From the NCBI GenBank assembly GCA_016782785.1, contig JADHXV010000003.1, positions 1-39,512 of the forward strand: DNA of 39,512 nucleotides, in the 5' to 3' direction. This document shows, in pieces, positions 1 through 8,392 of this stretch (the stretch's first letter is position 1; each line of letters starts with the position of its first letter). The notes beneath the pieces are model-generated. The model saw only the letters and a list, made by a program, of their open reading frames with translations, did no database searches and had not been told where the DNA came from. The stretch comes from Planctomycetota bacterium (GTDB lineage: Bacteria; Planctomycetota; Phycisphaerae; FEN-1346). The translations under genes were made by a program, and so were the position numbers.

Positions 1-46
1 GGAAATTTGCGGTCGTGTGGAACCGTGCCGCAATCGGCTTCTCGAG

Positions 47-66
47 CCCGCCGCGGGAGCGGCGGG
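47..66. repeat. Hairpin, 8-bp perfect stem CCCGCCGC / GCGGCGGG with GGGA loop
   Basis: Read directly: cccgccgc-ggga-gcggcggg. Confidence 0.8.
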
Positions 67-111
67 TCATGTTTGCTCGGCATGGCACGTGCCTGGCCGG
101 ATCGAGCGTGA

Positions 112-131
112 CCGGCGGCTTCCGCCGCCGG
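112..131. repeat. Hairpin, 8-bp perfect stem CCGGCGGC / GCCGCCGG with TTCC loop
   Basis: Read directly: ccggcggc-ttcc-gccgccgg. Confidence 0.8.
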
Positions 132-159
132 CTCGAACAGGTGCAGGTCGTGCCACCCG

Positions 160-181
160 GCGCGGCCCGTACGGGCCGCGC
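160..181. repeat. 22-bp perfect palindrome, GGCCCGTACGGGCC family (family A copy 1)
   Basis: gcgcggcccgtacgggccgcgc; same core recurs at 8346, 34364 and 39095, with a variant at 13000. Confidence 0.85.
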
Positions 182-260
182 GGAGTGCCTCGTGGTGCTC
201 GGAACAACCCTGCCGCGCGGCGCGCGCGACTTGCCGCTGGCCGCGGCGGGCCCCTGCCGA

Positions 261-281
261 TATAATGCCCACACAAGGAGG
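261..281 (+). promoter_or_regulatory. Putative -10 TATAAT and Shine-Dalgarno AAGGAGG upstream of the cyclophilin gene
   Basis: TATAAT at 261-266, aaggagg at 275-281, ATG at 288; the -35 is weak. Confidence 0.5.
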
Positions 282-287
282 AACAGA

Positions 288-983
288 ATGACCCAGAAGA
301 CGACCGTGATTCTGGTCGGCGTCCTGCTTCCGCTCGTTGCGCTGGCGGCGCTCGCCGGCTGCTTCGAAACCGAACCGAGTTCCGATTCCGCCCAGGAAGG
401 CGCCGCCGCGCGCGGAGGCGCCGCGAAGGCCCCCGACGCTTCGGAGCCTGCGGACGTGCCCGCTTCCCCTGAACTCGCCAAGGAGAAAGAGGCCGCCATG
501 CCCGAACCGCTGCCCCAGGTCACCCTCCATACCAACAAGGGCGCCATCTGCCTGGAACTGGCCGAGGACGACGGCCCGAACACCGTGGCCAACTTCATCC
601 ACCTGGCCGAGAAGGGGTACTACGACGGCCTGGCGTTCCACCGGGTCATCCCGGACTTCATGGTCCAGGGCGGGTGCCCGGAAGGCACCGGCCGCGGCGG
701 GCCCGGGTACGTCATCCGCGACGAGTTCAGCCCGAACCTGCGGCACACGCGCGGCGTCATCTCGATGGCCAACGCCGGTCCGAACACCGGCGGCAGCCAG
801 TTCTTCATTACCCACGTGCCGACCCCGTGGCTGGATGGCAAGCACGCGATCTTCGGCAAGGTGATCTCCGGCATGGAGGTGGTTGACGCCATCCAGGTGG
901 GCGACAAGATCACCCGCGTGACGGTGGACCGGAAGCGCGACCACGTCTACAAGGCGGAAACCCTGGGTTCGCGGGGGCGCTGA
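288..983 (+). CDS. Cyclophilin-type peptidyl-prolyl cis-trans isomerase, predicted lipoprotein
   Basis: Lipobox ALAGC; cyclophilin motifs [60 protein letters not shown]; start trimmed from ORF 15..983 to the ATG with SD. Confidence 0.95.
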   Translation: MTQKTTVILVGVLLPLVALAALAGCFETEPSSDSAQEGAAARGGAAKAPDASEPADVPASPELAKEKEAAMPEPLPQVTLHTNKGAICLELAEDDGPNTVANFIHLAEKGYYDGLAFHRVIPDFMVQGGCPEGTGRGGPGYVIRDEFSPNLRHTRGVISMANAGPNTGGSQFFITHVPTPWLDGKHAIFGKVISGMEVVDAIQVGDKITRVTVDRKRDHVYKAETLGSRGR

Positions 984-1137
984 ACCGGCCGCCCGGACTG
1001 AAGGTGTCGGTGGGCACGGGCGTCTCGTCAGGCAGGGTTGGCCGGAAGTTCCCGGTACGCCCGCGGCCCCGTCTTGTTAAAGGCCGAGAGGCGGCCGCCG
1101 GGGTCGCCGGACGGCCGACCCCCCCTGAGACCGCGAC

Positions 1138-1215
1138 ATGTTTATTTACCTCGGCAACGTGCTGCTGATTGCCGCAGCCTCGGCCGTGCTGATCCCCGCA
1201 CCCACAACGTACTAG
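1138..1215 (+). CDS. Possible 25-aa hydrophobic micro-ORF (MFIYLGNVLLIAAASAVLIPAPTTY)
   Basis: Short ATG..TAG frame ending 10 nt before the next gene; only a weak SD. Confidence 0.2.
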   Translation: MFIYLGNVLLIAAASAVLIPAPTTY

Positions 1216-1225
1216 GCAAAGGGCC

Positions 1226-2671
1226 ATGGGGCGAACCGGTCTCGTGCTTGCATCGGCCTGCCTGGCGTTTGCCGCTTCGGCGACGGCGCGGGCGGAGCGG
1301 CCCGACGCTGACCTCCTGCGCCAGACCGTCGCGCCCGCGGTCTGCACCGTGACGGTCGAGAACACCTGGGGCATGCCGGTCGCGATCGCGAACGGATTCC
1401 TGCTGGGTGACGGGCGGTTCGTTGTCTCGGACCTCGGCGCGGTGGCCCAGCCGGGCGTCGAGAGCGTGATCGTCCGGTTCGAGGACGGGCGGCCGTACCT
1501 GGCCCGGCAGTTCGGCCTGGCCGACGTCTCGCTCGGCCTGGTGGCGCTGGAGGTCCTGGCCGACCGGGGCGGCAAGAGCGGCCTGCCGCTGGCCGGCACG
1601 CTGCCCGACCTCGACGGCCTGACGGCGGTGGGGATGGTCGGCTGGGAGTACGCCAAGGACCTGGGCGTGGCGACGGGCCGGCTGTGGCAGGGGCCGTCGG
1701 CCGACGACGTGGCCAGCCGGGCCCGCATCCAGCCGCCCGCCGGCCTCGACGCCTTTTTGCGCATCGCGGGCGGCGACCTCCAGGCCGCCGGCGGCGCGCC
1801 CGTCGTCGACGCCAACGGCACCGTCCTGGCCGTCCACCTTCCCATCGCGGCCGCGGGCATCCAGGTGCCGCTGGCCGTGCCGGCGTACTCGCTTCGGCGG
1901 TCGCTCTTGTCGGCGGAGCCGAAACTCGCGATGCTGACGAAGTTGCCGAGGCCCGTCTGGCCGGTCGAGACGGTTCGCCTGGCGGGCGAACCGCCCAAGC
2001 CCGCCGGCTTCCAGGACGCCCGCCAACGCATCCGCGACGCCATGGTGTGCGGTCAGTGCCGCGGCCGAGGCAGGGTTCGTGCCGAGTTCGACGGCGGGGC
2101 GATTCGCACCTACGAAGAGAGCATCGAGTGCCCCCGCTGTCACGGCGAGGGCATCGCCCTGGAGAGCGGCGTGTACGAACTCCTGACCACCTGGGCCGAG
2201 GAGGGCACCCGGGCCGTCTGGGTTCCCGGGCCGGTTGGGGCCGTCCAGACGGCCGCCCGCGGCGCCGGACGCGATATGCTCCGCTACCTGGCGTCCCTCG
2301 ACCGGAACTTCCGGGCCGAGTTCGCCCAACGCGCCGGCCGCGACGTCAGCCAGTTGGGCACGCCGGCGCCGCGCGGCCTCATCGTCTACGCCGAGGTCCG
2401 CGAGACCATCGCCGGCCCGGACGGCGAGTATGTCATCCTGGACCCCGTCGATACGGACTGCGTGGTGGCGGTCCGGCTCCAGGACCTCATGGGTAAGGAC
2501 GGGCGGGGTCCCACCGGCCTGGGCCGGCGGCCGCCCGACCGGGCCTGGATCATCCTGGCGGGCACGGTTCTGTCGCGCCTTAAGGCGCCTGGCCACGTGG
2601 GCGTCTGCGTGCTTCCCTTCGAGTGGACCGGTTGCCCCACCCCCGGACCGGTGCCGCGTCCCAAGCGCTGA
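1226..2671 (+). CDS. Secreted protein: degenerate trypsin-like domain, DnaJ-type CxxCxGxG zinc-finger pair, C-terminal conserved domain (paralog 1)
   Basis: Signal peptide; GFLLGDGRFVVSDLGAV; CGQCRGRGRV and CPRCHGEGI; tandem paralog of the next gene. Confidence 0.75.
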   Translation: MGRTGLVLASACLAFAASATARAERPDADLLRQTVAPAVCTVTVENTWGMPVAIANGFLLGDGRFVVSDLGAVAQPGVESVIVRFEDGRPYLARQFGLADVSLGLVALEVLADRGGKSGLPLAGTLPDLDGLTAVGMVGWEYAKDLGVATGRLWQGPSADDVASRARIQPPAGLDAFLRIAGGDLQAAGGAPVVDANGTVLAVHLPIAAAGIQVPLAVPAYSLRRSLLSAEPKLAMLTKLPRPVWPVETVRLAGEPPKPAGFQDARQRIRDAMVCGQCRGRGRVRAEFDGGAIRTYEESIECPRCHGEGIALESGVYELLTTWAEEGTRAVWVPGPVGAVQTAARGAGRDMLRYLASLDRNFRAEFAQRAGRDVSQLGTPAPRGLIVYAEVRETIAGPDGEYVILDPVDTDCVVAVRLQDLMGKDGRGPTGLGRRPPDRAWIILAGTVLSRLKAPGHVGVCVLPFEWTGCPTPGPVPRPKR

Positions 2672-2782
2672 GGTTTCCTTGGGCGCCGCGCACCCGGTTC
2701 ATGTGAAACCGGGCGACTTGGCCGGCATTGATAAAGAGGGAAGGCGGCCGATGGCGCTGGGTGGTATGGCGGCGGGTGGCAT

Positions 2783-2806
2783 GGTCATCCCCCTCAGGGG
2801 GTGACC
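2783..2806. repeat. Intergenic hairpin GGTCA-t-CCCCC / GGGGG-TGACC
   Basis: ggtcatccccctcagggggtgacc; one bulged T; located between the tandem paralogs. Confidence 0.6.
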
Positions 2807-2899
2807 AGGTGCGCCCCGGCGCGGCATGGAGCATGCAATAAGCCGGCCCGCCGGCCGTTTAATCCAGTACACGGGTCCATCGCGACGGGGAGGCGATCC

Positions 2900-4441
2900 A
2901 TGCATAAACCAACGATGCTTGGCTTGGCGGTTGTGGGCGCGGTCTTGGCGTCCGGCAGTATGGCAGCCGAGAAGCCCGAGGTCGAGGCCCTTCAGACGTC
3001 CATCGGCCCGGCCGTCTGCACCGTGTCGGTTGAGAACGCCTGGAGCGTGTCTCAGGCCGTGGCCAGCGGCTGGCTGCTCGGCGACGGCAAGTTCGCCATC
3101 ACCGACCTGGGGGCCCTGAAGCATCGCGGGGCGGCCAAGGTGACGTTGCGGTTTGCCGACGGCACCTCGGCCACGGCCACGCAGTTCGGCATGGCCGACC
3201 CGTCGCTGGGGCTGGTGGCGCTTCGGCTCGAGGGGTCGGCCGGGACGCGCAAAGGCCTGGGCCTGGCGTCGGAGCCGCCGAACACGGCGTCGCCCCTCCT
3301 GGTGGCCACGACGGGCTTTGCGTGGGGCGACCAGTTGACCGTCAAGAACGGCCGGCTGATGCGCGGGCCGCGCATTGCGGATGTGGCAACCCGATCCGGC
3401 ACCCAGACGCCCGCGGGCGTCGATGCGTTTCTGAAGATCGAAGGCGACCGGCTGTCGGCCGCCAGCGGCGCCCCCGTGACCGACGCCGGTGGCACCGTGC
3501 TGGCGGTCCGCCTGGACGTGGCGGCCAAGGGGATGACGTCGGTGCTGGCGATGCCCGCCTCGACGCTGCGCGAAACGCTCCTGGCCTCCGGGGCGCAACT
3601 GAAACCCCTCACGGACCTGCCCGAGACGCTCTGGCCGGTCAAGATCCTCCGCCTGCCAGGCGAGCCCGTCACGCAGGAGGCGTTTCTGCGCGCCAGCCAG
3701 ACGTTGAACAAGGCCCTCGTCTGCGACCGTTGCCGCGGGGCCGGTGAGATCGACGGTGCATGGGCCTTCGGCCGAGACGTCACATGCCCGGCGTGCGCGG
3801 GCACCGGCGTCCACCTCGATACTGAGAATCTTGATATGCTCAAGGAATGGTCCCTGGAAGGGGCCCGCGTTGCGTGGGCGCCCGACGTCGACATCCGCAC
3901 GCGGTCGCAGGTCCGCAAGATCGGCGTTGAGGTTGTGGCCCACCTGGCGGTCGTCGGGCGGAGCATGCGGAACTCGTGGGGGCTGCTGGGGCTGCTGGCG
4001 CGACTGAACCAGGTCCGGGCCGAGCCCGGCAAGCCGCAGGGTATCATCCTGTACGCCCAGGTCAAGGAGCAGGTGGCCGGCCCCGACGGCGAGTACCTGC
4101 TTCTGGAGTCCTTCAACACGGGGACGACCGCCGCCGTCCGCGTCGAAGACCTGCTCGGTTGCGACGGCATGGGACCGCTGCCCGGTCGGCAAGTCCCCAA
4201 GAAGGACACTTGGTTCGCCCTGGCCGGCGCCGTCATCTCGCCCTTCAATTCGGGCAAGGCCAGCGGCGTCTACGTGCTTCCGTTCGAGTGGGCGCCGTAC
4301 GTCCCGTCGCTGGACCGGGGTGAGGGCGAGGGCGATCGCCGGCCCGAGTGGGACAGGGGCCGCTGGGGCGACCACGGGCCGGGCGACCGCGGCGGCGGGC
4401 CGGGCGGCCGCGGCGGCGGGCCGGGTGGCGGGGGCCGCTGA
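2900..4441 (+). CDS. Secreted protein: degenerate trypsin-like domain, DnaJ-type zinc finger, Gly/Arg-rich tail (paralog 2)
   Basis: MHKPTMLGLAVVGAVLASGSMAAEKP signal peptide; GWLLGDGKFAITDLGAL; CDRCRGAGEI and CPACAGTGV; start trimmed from ORF 2801..4441. Confidence 0.75.
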   Translation: MHKPTMLGLAVVGAVLASGSMAAEKPEVEALQTSIGPAVCTVSVENAWSVSQAVASGWLLGDGKFAITDLGALKHRGAAKVTLRFADGTSATATQFGMADPSLGLVALRLEGSAGTRKGLGLASEPPNTASPLLVATTGFAWGDQLTVKNGRLMRGPRIADVATRSGTQTPAGVDAFLKIEGDRLSAASGAPVTDAGGTVLAVRLDVAAKGMTSVLAMPASTLRETLLASGAQLKPLTDLPETLWPVKILRLPGEPVTQEAFLRASQTLNKALVCDRCRGAGEIDGAWAFGRDVTCPACAGTGVHLDTENLDMLKEWSLEGARVAWAPDVDIRTRSQVRKIGVEVVAHLAVVGRSMRNSWGLLGLLARLNQVRAEPGKPQGIILYAQVKEQVAGPDGEYLLLESFNTGTTAAVRVEDLLGCDGMGPLPGRQVPKKDTWFALAGAVISPFNSGKASGVYVLPFEWAPYVPSLDRGEGEGDRRPEWDRGRWGDHGPGDRGGGPGGRGGGPGGGGR

Positions 4442-4503
4442 GCCGGCGGGGTCTTGCCAATTCCATTGCAGCGCATCGGGCCCGGGCTAGGCCGGGCCGA
4501 CAG

Positions 4504-4531
4504 TTGTTCCCTCCCTCCGCTCTGCTATAAT
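4504..4531 (+). promoter_or_regulatory. Putative sigma70-type promoter TTGTTC-N16-TATAAT
   Basis: TTGTTC 4504-4509, TATAAT 4526-4531, upstream of the 4586 CDS. Confidence 0.5.
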
Positions 4532-4585
4532 AGCCCCGTATCATGATGGCCCGTTTTCATCGGCCCTGGGCGGGAGGGTATTATC

Positions 4586-5599
4586 ATGCTCGTGTTCATT
4601 GTGCGGCTGCTGTTCTTCCTGGCGATGGTGGCGGCGGGGTACGTGTTCGGCGACGCCGTCGGCGACGGGAAACAACTGACCTCGATGCTGGGGTTCGGCG
4701 TGGCCGCGGTGGTGGTTATCGTCGTGGACCTGGCGTTCCGCCGCAAGAACATCAGCGTGGTCTCGGCGGTGTTCTTCGGCCTGCTGGTGGGGTTGGTGGT
4801 GGCGATGCTGCTCGGCCCCGTGGTCGACATGTATCAATGGATCGACGTCGAGGTCCGCCAGGCCCTGAAGGTGGGGATCGCCGCCGTCACGTCGTACCTG
4901 GCAATCTCGATCATCCTTCAGACCAAGGACGATTTCCGTTTCATCATCCCGTACATCGAGTTCGCGAAGCAGCGAAAGGGCGGCCGGCCGCTGCTGCTCG
5001 ACACGAGCGTGATCATCGACGGCCGCATCGCCGATATCGCCGAGACCCGCTTCATCGATTCGCCGATCATCGTGCCGCGCTTCATCCTGCACGAACTCCA
5101 GAGCATCGCCGATTCGTCCGAGAAGATGCGGCGCGACCGAGGCCGGCGCGGGCTCGACATCCTTAACCGCCTCCAGACCACGCCCCACGTCGACATCCGC
5201 ATCCAGGACACCCGCCCCGAGGCCCCCGCCGGTGAAAGCCCCGACCAGAGTCTCGTGAACCTGGCGGCCCATTTGAACGGCCGCGTCGTCACCGTCGACT
5301 ACAATCTGAATAAGGTCGCCCAGTTGGCCCGCGTCGACGTGCTTAACGTCAACGACCTGGCGAACGCGCTGAAGTCCACCGTCATTCCCGGCGAGGAACT
5401 TGAAGTGACCGTTCTCAAGCCCGGTCAGGAGGAAGGCCAGGGCGTCGGGTACCTCGACGACGGGACGATGGTTGTGGTGGAGGACGGCCAGAAGCAGATC
5501 GGCCAGGTCGTCTCGATTAGCGTGACGAACGTGCTCCAGAAGAGCGCCGGCCGCATCATCTTCGGGCGCATCGGAGGCAGGCCGCGGCGGCGCTCGTGA
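4586..5599 (+). CDS. PIN/TRAM domain integral membrane protein, YacL family
   Basis: N-terminal TM segments, PIN core LLLDTSVIIDGRIADIAETRFIDSPIIVPRFILHELQSIADSS, C-terminal TRAM-like VGYLDDGTMVVVEDG. Confidence 0.9.
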   Translation: MLVFIVRLLFFLAMVAAGYVFGDAVGDGKQLTSMLGFGVAAVVVIVVDLAFRRKNISVVSAVFFGLLVGLVVAMLLGPVVDMYQWIDVEVRQALKVGIAAVTSYLAISIILQTKDDFRFIIPYIEFAKQRKGGRPLLLDTSVIIDGRIADIAETRFIDSPIIVPRFILHELQSIADSSEKMRRDRGRRGLDILNRLQTTPHVDIRIQDTRPEAPAGESPDQSLVNLAAHLNGRVVTVDYNLNKVAQLARVDVLNVNDLANALKSTVIPGEELEVTVLKPGQEEGQGVGYLDDGTMVVVEDGQKQIGQVVSISVTNVLQKSAGRIIFGRIGGRPRRRS

Positions 5600-5691
5600 C
5601 GCCTGGCCCGAAGCGGCGGGCGCCGCGCGGGGCGCGGGACGGCGCGGCGCAAGGGCTGCGCCGGCCGAGGGCCTGAAGGGCATTCATCTAC

Positions 5692-6420
5692 ATGCTTTTA
5701 CCACGAGCCAGCGCCATCATTGCCGCCGCGGGGTCCGGACGCCGGTTTGTCCATGCGAGCGGCGCCGGCGGCGGGCCGCCGAAGGTCTTGGCCGACCTGG
5801 CCGGCCGGCCCGTCCTGGCCCATGTGCTCGAGGCCTTCGCCAGGGTCGCTGCCGTGGCGGAGATCGTCGTGGCGGTGCCCGAGGGCCGTCTGGCGTGGGC
5901 ACATGAGGCGCTGGCCGGCCCCTGGCGCGACGGGTGCCGGCTGATGTTCGTCGCGGGCGGCACCGAGCGGACCGACAGCGTGGCCCGCGCGCTGGAGGCG
6001 ACCGACCGCAGCACGGAACTGGTGGCCATCCACGACGGGGCCCGGCCGCTCATCCGGCCGGCGGTCATCGAGGAAGCGCTGCGTACGGCCGTCGAATGCG
6101 GTGCCGCCGTGGTCGGCCGGCCGGTGGACCATACCGTCAAGGCGGTGGCCGAGGACGGTCGCGTCATCGAGACCGTGCCCCGCCGGGCGCTGTGGCTGGC
6201 CCAGACGCCGCAGGTCTTTCGCCGGGAGATCCTGTCGCAGGCGTACGCCCGGCGAAAGGACGTGGTGGGCCGGGTCACGGACGATTCGCAACTGGTCGAG
6301 GCCCTGGGGCAGACCGTCCGGATGGTCCGCGGCGACACGGCGAACCTCAAAATCACCACACCCGAGGACCTGCGGGCCTGCGAAGCGCTCCTGGCCGCCG
6401 GCTGGCCGTTTGAGCCGTAA
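5692..6420 (+). CDS. ispD: 2-C-methyl-D-erythritol 4-phosphate cytidylyltransferase
   Basis: AAAGSGRRF, HDGARPLI, GRPVDHTVK, WLAQTPQVFRREIL, VTDDSQLVE. Confidence 0.93.
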   Translation: MLLPRASAIIAAAGSGRRFVHASGAGGGPPKVLADLAGRPVLAHVLEAFARVAAVAEIVVAVPEGRLAWAHEALAGPWRDGCRLMFVAGGTERTDSVARALEATDRSTELVAIHDGARPLIRPAVIEEALRTAVECGAAVVGRPVDHTVKAVAEDGRVIETVPRRALWLAQTPQVFRREILSQAYARRKDVVGRVTDDSQLVEALGQTVRMVRGDTANLKITTPEDLRACEALLAAGWPFEP

Positions 6421-6499
6421 AGCGCCGCGCCGCCGCGCCACGCGCAGCACGAGGGGTCGAAAGACGAGCCTGCACGGGACGCCATCGTCGGAGGACGGA

Positions 6500-8338
6500 G
6501 TGGCCGACGGACCACAGAGGCTTGAGAAGCTCGACGGGGGCGCGCCTCCCCCGCCGCCGGAGCACCGTCCGACGGCCGCGACGGTGGTTTTCCTGGCGGT
6601 GGTGGCCTCGGTCCTGGCGCTATACGGGGCGTCGGACCGGCCGCTGTTCACGGCACACGAGGCGCGGGCGGCGCGGTGCGCCCGGCATATGCTCCGGCCG
6701 GACGAATGGCCGGGAGACAGGCCGAACCCCTGGCTGATTCCGCAGTTCTCGCCCGATGTCCCGCCGGGCCTGGCCTACCAGAAGCCGCCGCTGTACTACT
6801 GGGCGGTGGCGGCGGCGAGCCTGGTCGGCGGCGAGGTGACACCACTGACGGTCCGCCTGCCCAGCGCGGTCGGTTTTGTCCTGCTAGTCCTCGTCGTCTA
6901 CTTCCTCGGCCGCGACCTCGTGGGCCACCGGACGGGCCTTGTGGCGGCCCTTGTGCTGGCGAGCACGCCGAAGGTGCTCTGGTGGGGGAGGGCTGCCATC
7001 CTCGACCCGATGCTGGCGGTGTGCATCGCGGCCGCGCTGCTGTGCTTCGTGCGGGCCCACCTGGGCCGCGGCGGCGCCTGGCAGTATTGGCTCTTCTGGG
7101 CCTTGGCGGGGCTGGGCACGCTCGTCAAGGCGACCGCCCTCGTGGTGCCGCTGCTGACGGTCGGCCTGTACCTGCTCGTCCGGTGTCGGCAGGACGGGTT
7201 CTGGCGGTCGCTGGCGCGCCTGAAGCCGATCACGGGGCCGCTGGTGCTGCTGGCCGTGGCGGCGCCGTGGCACATGGCGGCCCACTGGGCGACAGGCGGC
7301 GCGTTCAGCCGCATCTACTGGGGCATGCATGTGTTCGGCCGGGCCACCGGGACCGGCGTCTTCGAGGCCAGGACGGCCCCGTGGTTTTACCTGCCGGCGA
7401 TGGCCCGCGACCTGTTTCCATGGGTCGTGTTCCTGCCGGGGGCGTTGGTCCAGGTCTGGCGGCGTCGCTCGCGACCCGAACGCCGGGCGATGCTGTTTCC
7501 GTTCGTGTGGTTCGTCGGCTCGCTGGCGTTCTTCTCGGCCGTATCGTTTAGAAAAGATGAGTACATGCTCGTGGCGTATGGCGCGGCGGCGCTGCTGGTC
7601 GGGTACTTGCTGGACTATTACGTCGAGGCGCAGAACGAGGATGCGGCCCTTCGCAAGTGGATCGTGGTGGCCTTTGTGGTCCTGGCTGCGGTTGCGGTCG
7701 TGATGGTGGCGGCGCTGTTGGCGCTGGGCCTGGCGCCGTGGGCCCGCCAGGGGCTGCTCGAGGCGCTCGACAATCGGACCGACCGGGCGGTCGTCTCGGC
7801 GGTCGGCAACCTGCTGGCCGGTCGGGTCTGGCTGGCGGTGGCGCTGGCCGCCCCGGTGGCGGTGGGGGCGGTGGCATCGCTCGTGTTGGTTCTGCGGCGT
7901 CGGGCGACGGGGGCGTTTGCGCTGACCGTCTGCACAACGATCTTGGCGTTTGCCCTCTTCGTCGAGATGGCGGTGCCGGCGCTCGGCCGGGTGCGGGGCC
8001 TGGTGGCGTTCGCCGACGCGGTCGAGGCCGAGGCCGTCCGCCGCGGCCCGTCCACGCGGGTGCTTCTGGCGATTGAGGAGTGCCACGAACTGGCCTTCCT
8101 TCTGGACGAGCGGGCCGACGAGTTGAAGGCCCTTGTGAAGCCGCAGGCCTTCCTCGGCCGCGAGACGGCCGAGGGCCGGTCCTGGCTGGTCGTGACGGAC
8201 CGAGACGCCTACGAATCGGGTGCCTGGGCCGACCTGGGCGCGTGGCAGGTGGTGGCGCAGACGCCCGAAGGCCATCGCCGGCCGATGATCTGCCTGGCCC
8301 CGCCAGCCGAGAAAAGCGAACCGACGGAGGAGCCATGA
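6500..8338 (+). CDS. GT39/ArnT-like membrane glycosyltransferase
   Basis: Multiple TM segments, RPLFTAHEARAARCARHML, YQKPPLYYWAVAAASLVGG, RLPSAVGFVLLVLVVYFLGR; GTG start at 6500 preceded by GGAGG. Confidence 0.85.
   Translation: MADGPQRLEKLDGGAPPPPPEHRPTAATVVFLAVVASVLALYGASDRPLFTAHEARAARCARHMLRPDEWPGDRPNPWLIPQFSPDVPPGLAYQKPPLYYWAVAAASLVGGEVTPLTVRLPSAVGFVLLVLVVYFLGRDLVGHRTGLVAALVLASTPKVLWWGRAAILDPMLAVCIAAALLCFVRAHLGRGGAWQYWLFWALAGLGTLVKATALVVPLLTVGLYLLVRCRQDGFWRSLARLKPITGPLVLLAVAAPWHMAAHWATGGAFSRIYWGMHVFGRATGTGVFEARTAPWFYLPAMARDLFPWVVFLPGALVQVWRRRSRPERRAMLFPFVWFVGSLAFFSAVSFRKDEYMLVAYGAAALLVGYLLDYYVEAQNEDAALRKWIVVAFVVLAAVAVVMVAALLALGLAPWARQGLLEALDNRTDRAVVSAVGNLLAGRVWLAVALAAPVAVGAVASLVLVLRRRATGAFALTVCTTILAFALFVEMAVPALGRVRGLVAFADAVEAEAVRRGPSTRVLLAIEECHELAFLLDERADELKALVKPQAFLGRETAEGRSWLVVTDRDAYESGAWADLGAWQVVAQTPEGHRRPMICLAPPAEKSEPTEEP
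8325..8338. repeat. Left 14-bp direct repeat CGGAGGAGCCATGA flanking a palindromic element
   Basis: Identical to 8379-8392; contains the GT39 stop and an ATGA overlap. Confidence 0.9.
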
Positions 8339-8345
8339 TGGGTTT

Positions 8346-8371
8346 CCGCGCGGCCCGTACGGGCCGCGCGG
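8346..8371. repeat. 26-bp perfect palindrome CCGCGCGGCCCGTACGGGCCGCGCGG (family A copy 2)
   Basis: Read directly. Confidence 0.9.
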
Positions 8372-8378
8372 CACGAAG

Positions 8379-8392
8379 CGGAGGAGCCATGA
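8379..8392. repeat. Right 14-bp direct repeat CGGAGGAGCCATGA
   Basis: Identical to 8325-8338; supplies the RBS and ATG of the GT2 gene. Confidence 0.9.

Noticed and set aside
2699-4375. 558-aa minus-strand ORF
   Set aside because: Shadow of the second pseudoprotease paralog, which has a clear signal peptide and zinc-finger motifs.
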